8,447 nucleotides of DNA from Rhizobacter sp. (GTDB lineage Bacteria; Pseudomonadota; Gammaproteobacteria; Burkholderiales; Burkholderiaceae_C): assembly GCA_025359585.1 (NCBI GenBank), contig JANYFX010000320.1:1-8447 (forward strand), given 5' to 3'. Positions 1 through 6,514 of this stretch are shown one piece after another (position 1 is the first letter of the stretch; every line of letters begins with the position of its first letter). The notes beneath the pieces were generated by a model. That model ran no database searches. It was not told where the DNA came from and was given only the letters and a program-made list of their open reading frames with translations. Made by a program: the position numbers and the translations under genes.

Positions 1-1054
1 TGCCGACCCACGGCGACAGGATGATCGCCAGAATGCCGACCGGCGCCGTTGCCAGCCCGGCCCAGGTGGCGGTGTAGCCCATGTACTGCTGCAGCCAGAG
101 TGGCAGCAGCACCACGTTGCCGAAGAACAGGCCGTAGGCGATCGACAGCGACATCGTGCCCATCACGAAGTTGCGGCGCACGAACAGGCGCAGGTCGACG
201 ATCGGGTGTTTGTCGGTCAGTTCCCAGGCCAGGAAGAACAGTAAGCTCACCGAAGCCACGACCGCGAGCGTGACGATCTGGCCGGAAGAGAACCAGTCGA
301 GCTCCTTGCCCTTGTCGATCATGATCTGCATCGACCCGACGAAGAGCACGAGCAGCACGAGGCCGACCACGTCGAGCGGCACACGGCGCGGGCCGGGGTC
401 GCGCTTGCGGTAGATCGACCACGTGAGCCCGGCGGCGAACAGGCCGACCGGGATGTTGATGTAGAAGATCCACGGCCACGAGATGTTGTCGGTGATCCAG
501 CCGCCGAGCAGCGGCCCGGCGACCGGCGCCACCAGCACGGTGATGGCCCACATCGCCATCGCGGTGCCGGCCTTGGCACGCGGGTAGCTCGCGAGCAGCA
601 GCGTTTGCGAGAGCGGAATCATCGGCCCGGCCACCAGGCCTTGCAGCACGCGGAAGGCGATCAGCATGCCGATGTTCGGCGCCAGGCCGCACAACCACGA
701 CGCGATCACGAACAGCAGCACGCTGGCCGTGAACAGGCGCACCTGGCCGAAGCGCTGCGTGAGCCAGCCGGTCAGCGGCACCGAAATCGCGTTGGCCACG
801 GCGAACGAGGTGATGACCCAGGTGCCCTGCGCCGGGCTCACGCCCATGTCGCCCGAGATCGCGGGGATCGACACGTTCGCGATCGAGGTGTCGAGCACGT
901 TCATGAAGGTGGCGAGCGACAGCGCGATCGTGCCCAGCACCAGGTCGCTGCCCTTGAGCGGCGCGAAGGCTTGGGGCACGGCGGGCGGTGCGGCCACAGG
1001 CGCCGGCTCGGCGGCGCCGGGCGCGCCCGGCAGCGCGGCGGAAGTGGATGACAT
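1..1054 (-). CDS. emrB: EmrB/QacA-type DHA2 family multidrug MFS transporter (C-terminus cut by window edge)
   Basis: Inner-membrane proton-driven drug:H+ antiporter of the 14-helix DHA2 family, expected to pass hydrophobic compounds to the EmrA adaptor encoded just upstream. The frame is open to the left edge, giving the first 351 residues of a family that is usually about 500-530 long. Residues 1-36 are an Ala/Pro-rich cytoplasmic lead. The first helix region contains the family's NVLDTSIANV stretch (residues 52-61). Motif A is seen as GWLTQRFGQVRLF (96-108). Motif C and the following family signature run from APVAGPLLGGW (176-186) to SWPWIFYINIPVG (192-204). Hydrophobic segments continue to the edge. 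The ATG at 1054 has a GGAG Shine-Dalgarno (1061-1064) 6 nt upstream and lies 16 bp after the emrA stop, so the two are cotranscribed. The family call is firm; the substrate is not visible. Confidence 0.96.
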   Translation of the reverse strand, partial: MSSTSAALPGAPGAAEPAPVAAPPAVPQAFAPLKGSDLVLGTIALSLATFMNVLDTSIANVSIPAISGDMGVSPAQGTWVITSFAVANAISVPLTGWLTQRFGQVRLFTASVLLFVIASWLCGLAPNIGMLIAFRVLQGLVAGPMIPLSQTLLLASYPRAKAGTAMAMWAITVLVAPVAGPLLGGWITDNISWPWIFYINIPVGLFAAGLTWSIYRKRDPGPRRVPLDVVGLVLLVLFVGSMQIMIDKGKELDWFSSGQIVTLAVVASVSLLFFLAWELTDKHPIVDLRLFVRRNFVMGTMSLSIAYGLFFGNVVLLPLWLQQYMGYTATWAGLATAPVGILAIILSPWVG

Positions 1055-1070
1055 CAGCGGCTCCGGCGAA

Positions 1071-2417
1071 TCACTTCAGGCGGGTGGCCGGCACGGCGGC
1101 GGCGCTGCCGGAGGCCAGCGTTGCGACCGACGCCGCGGACGACGACACGGTGGCGGCGGCAGCCTCGGGCGCAGCGGCAGGCCGCGTGCCGGCGGCCACA
1201 TCGAGCTTCGCCACACGCCCGCCGTTGGCCACGATGATCCTGCGCACTTCGGTGTCGGCCGCGGTGTTGTTCTGCTCGAAGACCTTGGTCTCGGCCACGG
1301 CCGAAGTGCGCGAGGCGTCGGCCAGCATGCGGCCTTCGGTCTGGCTCACGTCGACCTTCGCGTCCATCGACAGGCCGACCCGCAGCGGGTGCTCGACCAG
1401 GTCTTTGGCGTCGAGCGTGATGCGCACCGGCACCCGCTGCACCACCTTGATCCAGTTGCCGGTGGCGTTCTGCGCCGGCAGCAGCGCGAAGGCCGCGCCG
1501 GTGCCCGCGCCCAGGCCTTCGACCTTGCCCTTGTATTCGACCTTCTTGCCGTACACGTCGGCGAGCAGCGACACCGGCTGGCCGATGCGCAGCTTCTGCA
1601 ACTGGCTTTCCTTGAAGTTGGCTTCGACCCAGACCTGGTTCAGCGCGATCACCGACATCAGCGGCGCGCCGGCCTGCACCCGCTGGCCGAGCTGCACGCT
1701 GCGCTTCGCAACATAGCCGTCGACGGGGGCCAGCAGATCGGCCCGCTTGAGCGCGAGGTAGGCCTCACGAACACGGGCTGCGGCACGCTGCACATTGGGG
1801 TGCTGTTCGAGCGCTACGCCGTCGGTGAGCGTTTGGTTCGATACCAGTTGTTCGCGCGCCGCGAGTGCGGCCGATTGCGCTGCCGCGACGCTGCTCTTCG
1901 AAGCTGCGACCTGCGAAGTCACGTGGTTGAACTCTTCCTTGCCGACCGCGCCGGTGGCGACCAGCGGCGCCCGCCGCGCCACGTCGTCCTGCGCGCGGGC
2001 CAGATCGCTCTGGGCGCGTGCCAGATCGGCGTCGCGCAACGCAATCTGCGCTTTCAGCGTGCCGTTGTTCGCGAACAGCGTGCGCACTTCGCGCACCGTC
2101 TGCGCGAGCTGGGCTTCGGCCTGGTCGAGCGCGACCTGCGCGTCGGCCGGGTCGAGCTTGACCAGCAGTTGCCCGGCCTTCACGTGGTCGGTGTCGTCGG
2201 CGTTGATCGCGACGACGGTGCCGCCGACCTGCGGCGTGAGCTGCACGACGTTGCCTTGCACGTAGGCGTTGTCGGTTGACTCGTAGTGGTTCAGCACCAG
2301 CGCCCAGTAGGCGCCATAAGCGATGCCGGCGACCACCACGACGGCGCTGATCGCGCCGAGCGCCTTCTTGCGGGTGGGGTTGCCTTGCGGGGCCGGGTTG
2401 GTTTCGGGGGCGGTCAT
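1071..2417 (-). CDS. emrA: EmrA-type membrane-fusion protein (HlyD family periplasmic adaptor)
   Basis: Periplasmic adaptor that links the EmrB transporter to the outer-membrane channel. The 448-residue protein has a short basic cytoplasmic N-terminus, one membrane anchor (about residues 20-42), then the first half of the biotinyl-lipoyl-like domain (ESTDNAYVQGNVVQLTPQVGG, 46-66). A long Ala/Gln-rich alpha-hairpin coiled coil spans about 95-220. The second lipoyl half follows (LLAPVDGYVAKRSVQLGQRV, 228-247), then the beta-barrel with NQVWVEANFKESQL (260-273) and the EmrA hallmark FALLPAQNATGNWIKVVQRV (310-329). E. coli EmrA is about 390 residues, and similarity appears to end near residue 400 (IVANGG). 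The last 48 residues are an extra low-complexity Ala/Ser/Pro tail. The ATG start has GGAG (2425-2428) 7 nt upstream. It is the third gene of the marR-led operon, 37 bp after the channel gene. Confidence 0.96.
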   Translation of the reverse strand: MTAPETNPAPQGNPTRKKALGAISAVVVVAGIAYGAYWALVLNHYESTDNAYVQGNVVQLTPQVGGTVVAINADDTDHVKAGQLLVKLDPADAQVALDQAEAQLAQTVREVRTLFANNGTLKAQIALRDADLARAQSDLARAQDDVARRAPLVATGAVGKEEFNHVTSQVAASKSSVAAAQSAALAAREQLVSNQTLTDGVALEQHPNVQRAAARVREAYLALKRADLLAPVDGYVAKRSVQLGQRVQAGAPLMSVIALNQVWVEANFKESQLQKLRIGQPVSLLADVYGKKVEYKGKVEGLGAGTGAAFALLPAQNATGNWIKVVQRVPVRITLDAKDLVEHPLRVGLSMDAKVDVSQTEGRMLADASRTSAVAETKVFEQNNTAADTEVRRIIVANGGRVAKLDVAAGTRPAAAPEAAAATVSSSAASVATLASGSAAAVPATRLK

Positions 2418-2424
2418 GGGTGTT

Positions 2425-2428
2425 CTCC
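2425..2428 (-). promoter_or_regulatory. Shine-Dalgarno of emrA
   Basis: GGAG on the minus strand, 7 nt from the emrA ATG at 2417. It fixes that start and argues for independent re-initiation after the 37-bp gap that follows the channel gene. Confidence 0.7.
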
Positions 2429-2454
2429 GGGAATCTTTGAGGTGTCGATGAGGT

Positions 2455-4038
2455 TCAGCGGGCAGCGGGGCCTACGGCGGCAACGCGCTGCGCGTCGGCT
2501 GGGTCGGCGACATAACCACCGCCGAGCGCACGGATGAGTGCGATCTGGCTGTCGAGCGTGCGGGCTTTCAAATCGGTGGCCTGGCGGCGCTGGTTCAGCA
2601 CACCGGCTTCGGCGTTGAGCACGGTGAGGTAAGTGCCCAGGCCGGCCTTGTAGCGCTGGGTCGCCAGGTCGTAGGCCGACTCGGCAGCGGCTTGCGCCTG
2701 CGCCTGTTCGCGCTGCTGGCGTTCGATCGAACGCAGCGAGCCGATCTGGTCGGCCACGTCGTGCACCGCGTCGATCACGGCGCCGTTGTAGGTTTCGATC
2801 GCGGCGTCGAGGTCGGCGGTCTTGCCTTTCAGGTTGGCACGCAGGCGGCCCGAGTCGAAGATCGGCAAACGGATCGCCGGGCCGGCGCCGTACTGTTCGC
2901 TGCCCGACTTGACGAGTTGGTCGAGGCCGATGCTCGCCAGGCCGACGAACGCACTCAGGTTGATGTTCGGATAGAACTGCGCCTTCGCACTTTTCATGTC
3001 GCTGGTGGCGGCTTCGATGCGCCAGCGCGCGGCGGCGATGTCGGCGCGGCGGCCGAGCAGATCGGCCGGCACGGCGGCAGGCAAAGGCACGGCCTGCACG
3101 CTGCGCAGCGCCGGACTCAGCGTGTCGAGCGCGTCGGGGGCTTGTGCGCTCAAGGCCGCGAGGGCGTGGCGTGTCAGCGTGATCTGCTCGGCCAATGCTT
3201 CGATCTGCTGGCGCGATTCGGGCAAGGCGCCCTGACCCTGGCGCAGCTCGACGGTCGTGTCCAGACCGCCGTCGACACGCTGGCGGATCAGCGACAAGGT
3301 TTCGTCGCGCTGTGCGAGCGCGCGCTCGGCGACCGTGCGTTGCTCGATCAGCCGGGCGAGCTGAACATAGGTGCGCGCCACGTTGGAAGCGAGCAGCACA
3401 CGCGCAGTTTCGATGTCGGCCTGCGCGGCGCGCTGCGCGCCCACGGCGGCTTCGATCGCAGCGCGGTTGCGGCCGAACAGGTCGAGCTCCCAGGACGCAT
3501 TGGCTTGCAGCGTGCCGAGCGTGCGGATCGAACCACCGAGCGGCGGCGGGTAGATGCTGGTGGCGCTGAAGCGCTGGCGCGTCACGTCGAACACGCCGTT
3601 CACCTGCGGGCCGTCGGCGGCCTGCGCGCCGGCGACCGAAGCCTGGGCGCGTGCGAGCCGCGCGGCCGCGACCTTGAGCGACGGGCTGCCGGCGATCGTG
3701 CGCTGGATCAGGTCGGTCAGGGCGGTGTCGCCGAAACCGAGCCACCAGTCGGCCGCGACGGCCGGTGCCGGTGCGGTGGTGTCGAGCCCGACACTCGCGG
3801 CCGGCAGCGCTTGCGCCACCGTCGCAATGCCGGCGCTGCTGGCGCAGCCTGCAAGCGTCAGCACCAGCGACGACGCGATCGCAACGACCATCGCGGTCAA
3901 TGTGGGCAGGTTGCTCTTGGCGCAGCGCATCAGCGAGTCGTCGGGTGACTCCTGATTCACCGGATTCATGGATAGTTGTTGTGGCTTCATTTGCTCAGGC
4001 AAGTATTTTTGTGAGAGGCAGAGGCTCTGCTGTTTCAT
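2455..4038 (-). CDS. NodT/OprM-family outer-membrane efflux channel lipoprotein (TolC superfamily)
   Basis: Outer-membrane factor that completes the EmrAB pump, forming a trimeric beta-barrel and periplasmic tunnel. Numbered from the ATG at 4038 (527 residues), a signal peptide core (VVAIASSLVLTLAG) ends at a lipobox with Cys65, so a lipid-anchored protein is likely. Two outer-membrane-efflux repeats follow, at about 97-300 and 320-505. Family landmarks are WWLGFGD (98-104), WELDLFGR (183-190), DLLGRRADI (326-334, where most relatives have RRPDI), AKAQFYPNINLSAFVGL (351-367), LPIFDSGRLRANL (391-403) and QRYKAGLGTYLTVLNAE (461-477). The start is uncertain: ATG 4038 has AAAGG 7 nt upstream but places 36 residues before the signal peptide. 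In-frame ATGs at 3990, 3969 and 3930 lack good ribosome sites, though 3930 gives the most normal 29-residue lipoprotein signal. It begins 25 bp after marR. Confidence 0.95.
   Translation of the reverse strand: MKQQSLCLSQKYLPEQMKPQQLSMNPVNQESPDDSLMRCAKSNLPTLTAMVVAIASSLVLTLAGCASSAGIATVAQALPAASVGLDTTAPAPAVAADWWLGFGDTALTDLIQRTIAGSPSLKVAAARLARAQASVAGAQAADGPQVNGVFDVTRQRFSATSIYPPPLGGSIRTLGTLQANASWELDLFGRNRAAIEAAVGAQRAAQADIETARVLLASNVARTYVQLARLIEQRTVAERALAQRDETLSLIRQRVDGGLDTTVELRQGQGALPESRQQIEALAEQITLTRHALAALSAQAPDALDTLSPALRSVQAVPLPAAVPADLLGRRADIAAARWRIEAATSDMKSAKAQFYPNINLSAFVGLASIGLDQLVKSGSEQYGAGPAIRLPIFDSGRLRANLKGKTADLDAAIETYNGAVIDAVHDVADQIGSLRSIERQQREQAQAQAAAESAYDLATQRYKAGLGTYLTVLNAEAGVLNQRRQATDLKARTLDSQIALIRALGGGYVADPADAQRVAAVGPAAR
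3988..4005. promoter_or_regulatory. Possible second, degenerate MarR operator at the start of the channel gene
   Basis: The plus strand holds TTGCTCAGGCAA (3991-4002), whose outer TTGC/GCAA arms match the TTGCCTAGGCA core of the operator at 4580-4597. Over 18 bp it agrees at 13 positions with the symmetric form of that site. It lies inside the reading frame if the upstream ATG (4038) is used, or in the leader if an internal ATG is used. No clear promoter overlaps it. It is called by resemblance only. Confidence 0.35.
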
Positions 4039-4045
4039 GGTGCAA

Positions 4046-4050
4046 CCTTT
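4046..4050 (-). promoter_or_regulatory. Shine-Dalgarno for the upstream start of the channel gene
   Basis: AAAGG on the minus strand, 7 nt before the ATG at 4038. It is the best ribosome-binding signal among the four candidate starts and the main argument for the long form, even though that form carries an unusual 36-residue extension ahead of the signal peptide. Confidence 0.5.
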
Positions 4051-4063
4051 TCGCGCAAGGCCT

Positions 4064-4546
4064 TCAGGCGGCGTCGCGCAAGGCCTCGCCGGTGTCGAGC
4101 ATGCGCTGCAGATAACTCTTCAGCGCCACCCACTCGGTCTTCGAAAAGCCGGCCAGGTGCGCGTTCATCACTTCGCTCAGAACGGCAGGCACCCCGGCGA
4201 CGGCGGCGTCACCTTCGGGGGTGAGCTCGACCTGCACGACGCGGCGGTCTTCGGTCGACCGCACGCGCTTGCACAAGCCCTTTTTTTCGAGGCGGTCGAG
4301 CAGTCGCGTCATGGCGCCGGCATCGACCTGCAACCAGCGCGCCAACTCGGCCACTGTGGCGCTGCCGGAGTTCTTGATCTTCAGCAGCGGGCCCCACTGC
4401 GCGCTCGTGAGCCCGTGTGCATCGAGGCGTTTGTCGGCCTGGTACACGACCGACAGCATGATGCGCTTCATCAGGTAACCGACGCTCTCTTCAGCACAGT
4501 AAGTGCCGGCGCGGTAGAAGTCGGCAGGAGCGGGGGGACGGGCCAC
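4064..4546 (-). CDS. MarR-family transcriptional regulator of the efflux operon (EmrR-like)
   Basis: A 160-residue dimeric winged-helix DNA-binding protein, typical in length for MarR proteins (about 140-170). Helical dimerisation segments lie at both ends (about 18-45 and 115-155). The winged helix includes the stretch SATVAELARWLQVDAGAMTR (62-81), with the recognition helix at about 76-89 (AGAMTRLLDRLEKK). The wing is RVRSTEDRRVVQVELTPEG (94-112), with the conserved Asp-Arg-Arg (100-102) found across MarR proteins. Cysteines at 17 and 92 are present, but nothing shows a redox role. It is the promoter-proximal gene of the operon, and a palindrome sits in its own promoter, so ligand-relieved autorepression is the natural model. 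The start is GTG at 4546, with only a weak GAAAG (4556-4560) 9 nt upstream. No other start fits the family length. Confidence 0.94.
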   Translation of the reverse strand: MARPPAPADFYRAGTYCAEESVGYLMKRIMLSVVYQADKRLDAHGLTSAQWGPLLKIKNSGSATVAELARWLQVDAGAMTRLLDRLEKKGLCKRVRSTEDRRVVQVELTPEGDAAVAGVPAVLSEVMNAHLAGFSKTEWVALKSYLQRMLDTGEALRDAA

Positions 4547-4575
4547 GGTGATTGTCTTTCGGTGCGGATGCGCAG

Positions 4576-4604
4576 ACTATAGTTGCCTAGGCAGTTATTG
4601 TCAA
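4576..4604 (-). promoter_or_regulatory. Near-consensus sigma-70 promoter of the marR-efflux operon
   Basis: Read on the minus strand, TTGACA (4599-4604, perfect -35) is followed by a 17-bp spacer (4582-4598) and TATAGT (4576-4581, five of six matches to the -10). Transcription should start near 4569, leaving a leader of about 22 nt before the marR GTG. A promoter this strong upstream of an efflux operon normally needs repression, which the palindrome in the spacer can supply. Confidence 0.85.
4580..4597. promoter_or_regulatory. MarR-type operator inside the promoter spacer
   Basis: The minus strand reads TAACTGCCTAGGCAACTA, an 18-bp imperfect palindrome with seven of nine pairs matching and a perfect 10-bp core TGCCTAGGCA. 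It covers almost the whole spacer and touches the -10 box of the promoter that transcribes marR. A dimer bound here would block RNA polymerase. Size and symmetry fit MarR-family operators. Assignment to the adjacent regulator is by position. Confidence 0.75.
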
Positions 4605-4654
4605 GGCTTGTCTCGTTCGGTCACGCAACGGGGCACCGCGAAGTGCCGCTGCCC

Positions 4655-4660
4655 TACACT
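4655..4660 (+). promoter_or_regulatory. Possible -10 box of a leaderless ABC-exporter transcript
   Basis: TACACT ends 7 nt before the ATG at 4668, which would put the transcription start on or next to the A of the start codon. No Shine-Dalgarno precedes that ATG, which agrees with leaderless translation. No recognisable -35 lies 16-18 bp upstream, so the call rests on one hexamer and its spacing. Confidence 0.35.
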
Positions 4661-4667
4661 GCCGCCC

Positions 4668-6473
4668 ATGCCCAGCACCGCCCAGATCAGCGCCCCGCCC
4701 GCCCCGGCCGAGGCCGCGCCCCGCAACGTCAAGTCGCTGAGCGGGCTGCTGCCCTTCCTGCGGCCGTACCGGGGCCGGATCGGCATGGCGATCGTGTTCC
4801 TCGTGCTCGCCGCCGTGAGCACGCTCGTGTTTCCGGTCGCACTCAAGTCGCTGATCGACCAGGGCCTGATCGCGTCCGACCCCGGCGCGCGCGTGATGGC
4901 GCTGCGTGAGCACTTCTTCGCGCTGTTCGGCGTGGGCGCGGCGCTCGGTTTGTTCTCGGCGCTGCGTTTCTACATGGTCACCTGGCTCGGCGAGCGCGTC
5001 ACGGCCGACCTGCGCAACGCGGTCTACGCCCACGTGGTGACGCAAAGCCCCGAGTTCTTCGAGACCACGCAGACCGGCGAAGTGCTGTCGCGCCTGACAA
5101 CCGACACGACCCTTGTGCAGACCGTCGTCGGCTCCAGCCTGTCGATGGGCCTGCGCAACGCGGTGCTCGGCATCGGCGCGATGACGATGCTGATCGTGAC
5201 CAACCCGTATGTGATGACGCAGGTGCTGGGCATCCTCGTGCTGGTGGTCTTGCCGAGCCTGTACTTCGGCCGGCGCGTGCGCAAGCTCAGCCGCGCCAGC
5301 CAGGACCGCGTGGCCGATTCGAGCGCGATCGCAGCCGAGGTGCTGAACGCGATTCCGGTGGTGCAGAGTTACACGCAGGAAGCGCGCGAAGCGAAACGTT
5401 TCGACGTGTCGACCGAGAACGCCTTCGTCACCGCCGTGAAGCGCACGCGCATGCGCGCTGCCCTGGTCGGCTTCATCATCACCGCGACCTTCGGCGCGCT
5501 GCTCTGGGGCCTGTACCAGGGCACGCAGGCGGTCGTGCGCGGCGACATCAGCGCGGGCCATCTTGGCCAGACCGTCGTCTACGTGATCATCCTCGTCAGC
5601 AGCGTGGCGGTGCTGTCGGAGGTGTACGGTGATCTGCTGCGCGCGGCCGGTGCGACCGAGCGCCTGATGGAACTGCTGAGCCTGCGCTCGCCGATCGCGT
5701 CGCCTGCCAAACCGACGGCGCTGGCGGCGACGAGCGGTGGTTCCTCGTTGGCACTGCGCGACGTGACGTTCCGCTACCCGTCGCGGCCGCAGCACGCGAC
5801 GCTGTCGCACTTCAGCCTGAACGTGCTGCCCGGCGAAACCGTCGCGCTGGTCGGCCCGAGCGGTGCCGGCAAGAGCACCGTGTTCCAGTTGCTGCTGCGT
5901 TTCTACGACGTCGCCGCGGGCCAGGTGCTGGTCGATGGCGTGCCGGTGAAAGAGGTGGCACTCGACGCGCTGCGCGAGCGCATCGGCATCGTGCCGCAGG
6001 ACAGCGTGATCTTCTCGGCCGACGCGATGGAGAACATCCGCTACGGCAAACCGACGGCCAGCGACGCCGAAGTGATCGCGGCCGCGCAGGCCGCGTTCGC
6101 GCACGATTTCATCAGCGCGCTGCCCGAGGGCTACAAGACCTTCCTCGGCGAACGGGGTGTGCGCCTGTCGGGCGGGCAACGTCAGCGCATCTCGATCGCA
6201 CGGGCGATGCTGAAAAACCCGCCGCTGCTGCTGCTCGACGAAGCCACGAGCGCGCTCGACGCCGAAAGCGAGCGCATGGTGCAGGCCGCGCTCGAGTCAG
6301 CGATGAAGGACCGCACCACGCTCGTGATCGCGCACCGGCTGTCGACGGTGCAGCGCGCCGACCGCATCGTCGTGCTCGAAGCCGGTGAGATCGTCGAGAC
6401 CGGCACGCACGCGCAACTCGTGAATTCCGGCGGACTGTATTCGCGCCTGGCGGCGTTGCAGTTCGACCGCTGA
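4668..6473 (+). CDS. Half-size ABC exporter, fused permease/ATPase (MsbA-related, ABCB type)
   Basis: Homodimeric ATP-driven inner-membrane exporter; the substrate is unknown. The 601-residue protein has an Ala/Pro-rich cytoplasmic lead (1-20). A six-helix type IV transmembrane domain (about 35-335) has coupling-helix regions around TQTGEVLSRLTTDT (134-147) and ASQDRVADSSAIAAEVLNAI (210-229). The nucleotide-binding domain (about 360-595) is complete: A-loop Tyr370, Walker A GPSGAGKST (396-404), Q-loop Gln444, signature LSGGQ (500-504), Walker B LLLLDE with catalytic Glu525, D-loop SALD (528-531) and H-loop His556. All catalytic residues are intact, so it should be active. MsbA of E. coli is 582 residues; the sequence fits the MsbA-related group, but neighbours give no lipid A link. 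The frame is open back to 4548, but those 40 codons cover the marR promoter and read as non-protein-like sequence, so ATG 4668 is chosen. It is divergent from marR and upstream of thyA by 41 bp. Confidence 0.95.
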   Translation: MPSTAQISAPPAPAEAAPRNVKSLSGLLPFLRPYRGRIGMAIVFLVLAAVSTLVFPVALKSLIDQGLIASDPGARVMALREHFFALFGVGAALGLFSALRFYMVTWLGERVTADLRNAVYAHVVTQSPEFFETTQTGEVLSRLTTDTTLVQTVVGSSLSMGLRNAVLGIGAMTMLIVTNPYVMTQVLGILVLVVLPSLYFGRRVRKLSRASQDRVADSSAIAAEVLNAIPVVQSYTQEAREAKRFDVSTENAFVTAVKRTRMRAALVGFIITATFGALLWGLYQGTQAVVRGDISAGHLGQTVVYVIILVSSVAVLSEVYGDLLRAAGATERLMELLSLRSPIASPAKPTALAATSGGSSLALRDVTFRYPSRPQHATLSHFSLNVLPGETVALVGPSGAGKSTVFQLLLRFYDVAAGQVLVDGVPVKEVALDALRERIGIVPQDSVIFSADAMENIRYGKPTASDAEVIAAAQAAFAHDFISALPEGYKTFLGERGVRLSGGQRQRISIARAMLKNPPLLLLDEATSALDAESERMVQAALESAMKDRTTLVIAHRLSTVQRADRIVVLEAGEIVETGTHAQLVNSGGLYSRLAALQFDR

Positions 6474-6481
6474 GCCGCAGG

Positions 6482-6487
6482 GATAAT
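6482..6487 (+). promoter_or_regulatory. Possible -10 box for thyA
   Basis: GATAAT (five of six matches to TATAAT) lies 9 bp after the ABC-exporter stop and 27 nt before the thyA GTG. This would leave a short leader holding the ribosome site. No good -35 is seen at standard spacing; the nearest, TTGCAG at 6456-6461, is 20 bp away. Readthrough from the exporter gene is an alternative source of thyA mRNA. Confidence 0.35.
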
Positions 6488-6503
6488 TCGCCACACCTCA
6501 ACC

Positions 6504-6508
6504 GGAAG
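6504..6508 (+). promoter_or_regulatory. Shine-Dalgarno deciding the GTG start of thyA
   Basis: GGAAG lies 6 nt before the GTG at 6515. There is no ATG nearby except at codon 17 (6563), which has no ribosome site and would remove N-terminal residues, so the GTG is preferred. Confidence 0.65.
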
Positions 6509-6514
6509 TTCGCC

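Noticed and set aside
666..2279. 537-codon open frame on the plus strand antisense to emrA/emrB
   Set aside because: It is rich in Arg, His and Gly with no recognisable motif, and opposite two clearly homologous genes. High GC leaves long open antisense frames.
2414..3745. 443-codon frame overlapping the outer-membrane-channel gene on the same strand
   Set aside because: Extremely Arg-rich out-of-frame reading; the in-frame product shows all NodT/OprM landmarks.
4548..4667. Upstream 40-codon extension of the ABC exporter frame
   Set aside because: It covers the marR promoter and operator, is Cys-rich and unlike the family N-terminus; the ATG at 4668 gives a normal length.
4587..6179. 530-codon open frame on the minus strand opposite the ABC exporter
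   Set aside because: Arg/His/Ala-rich shadow of a gene whose every ABC motif is intact on the other strand.
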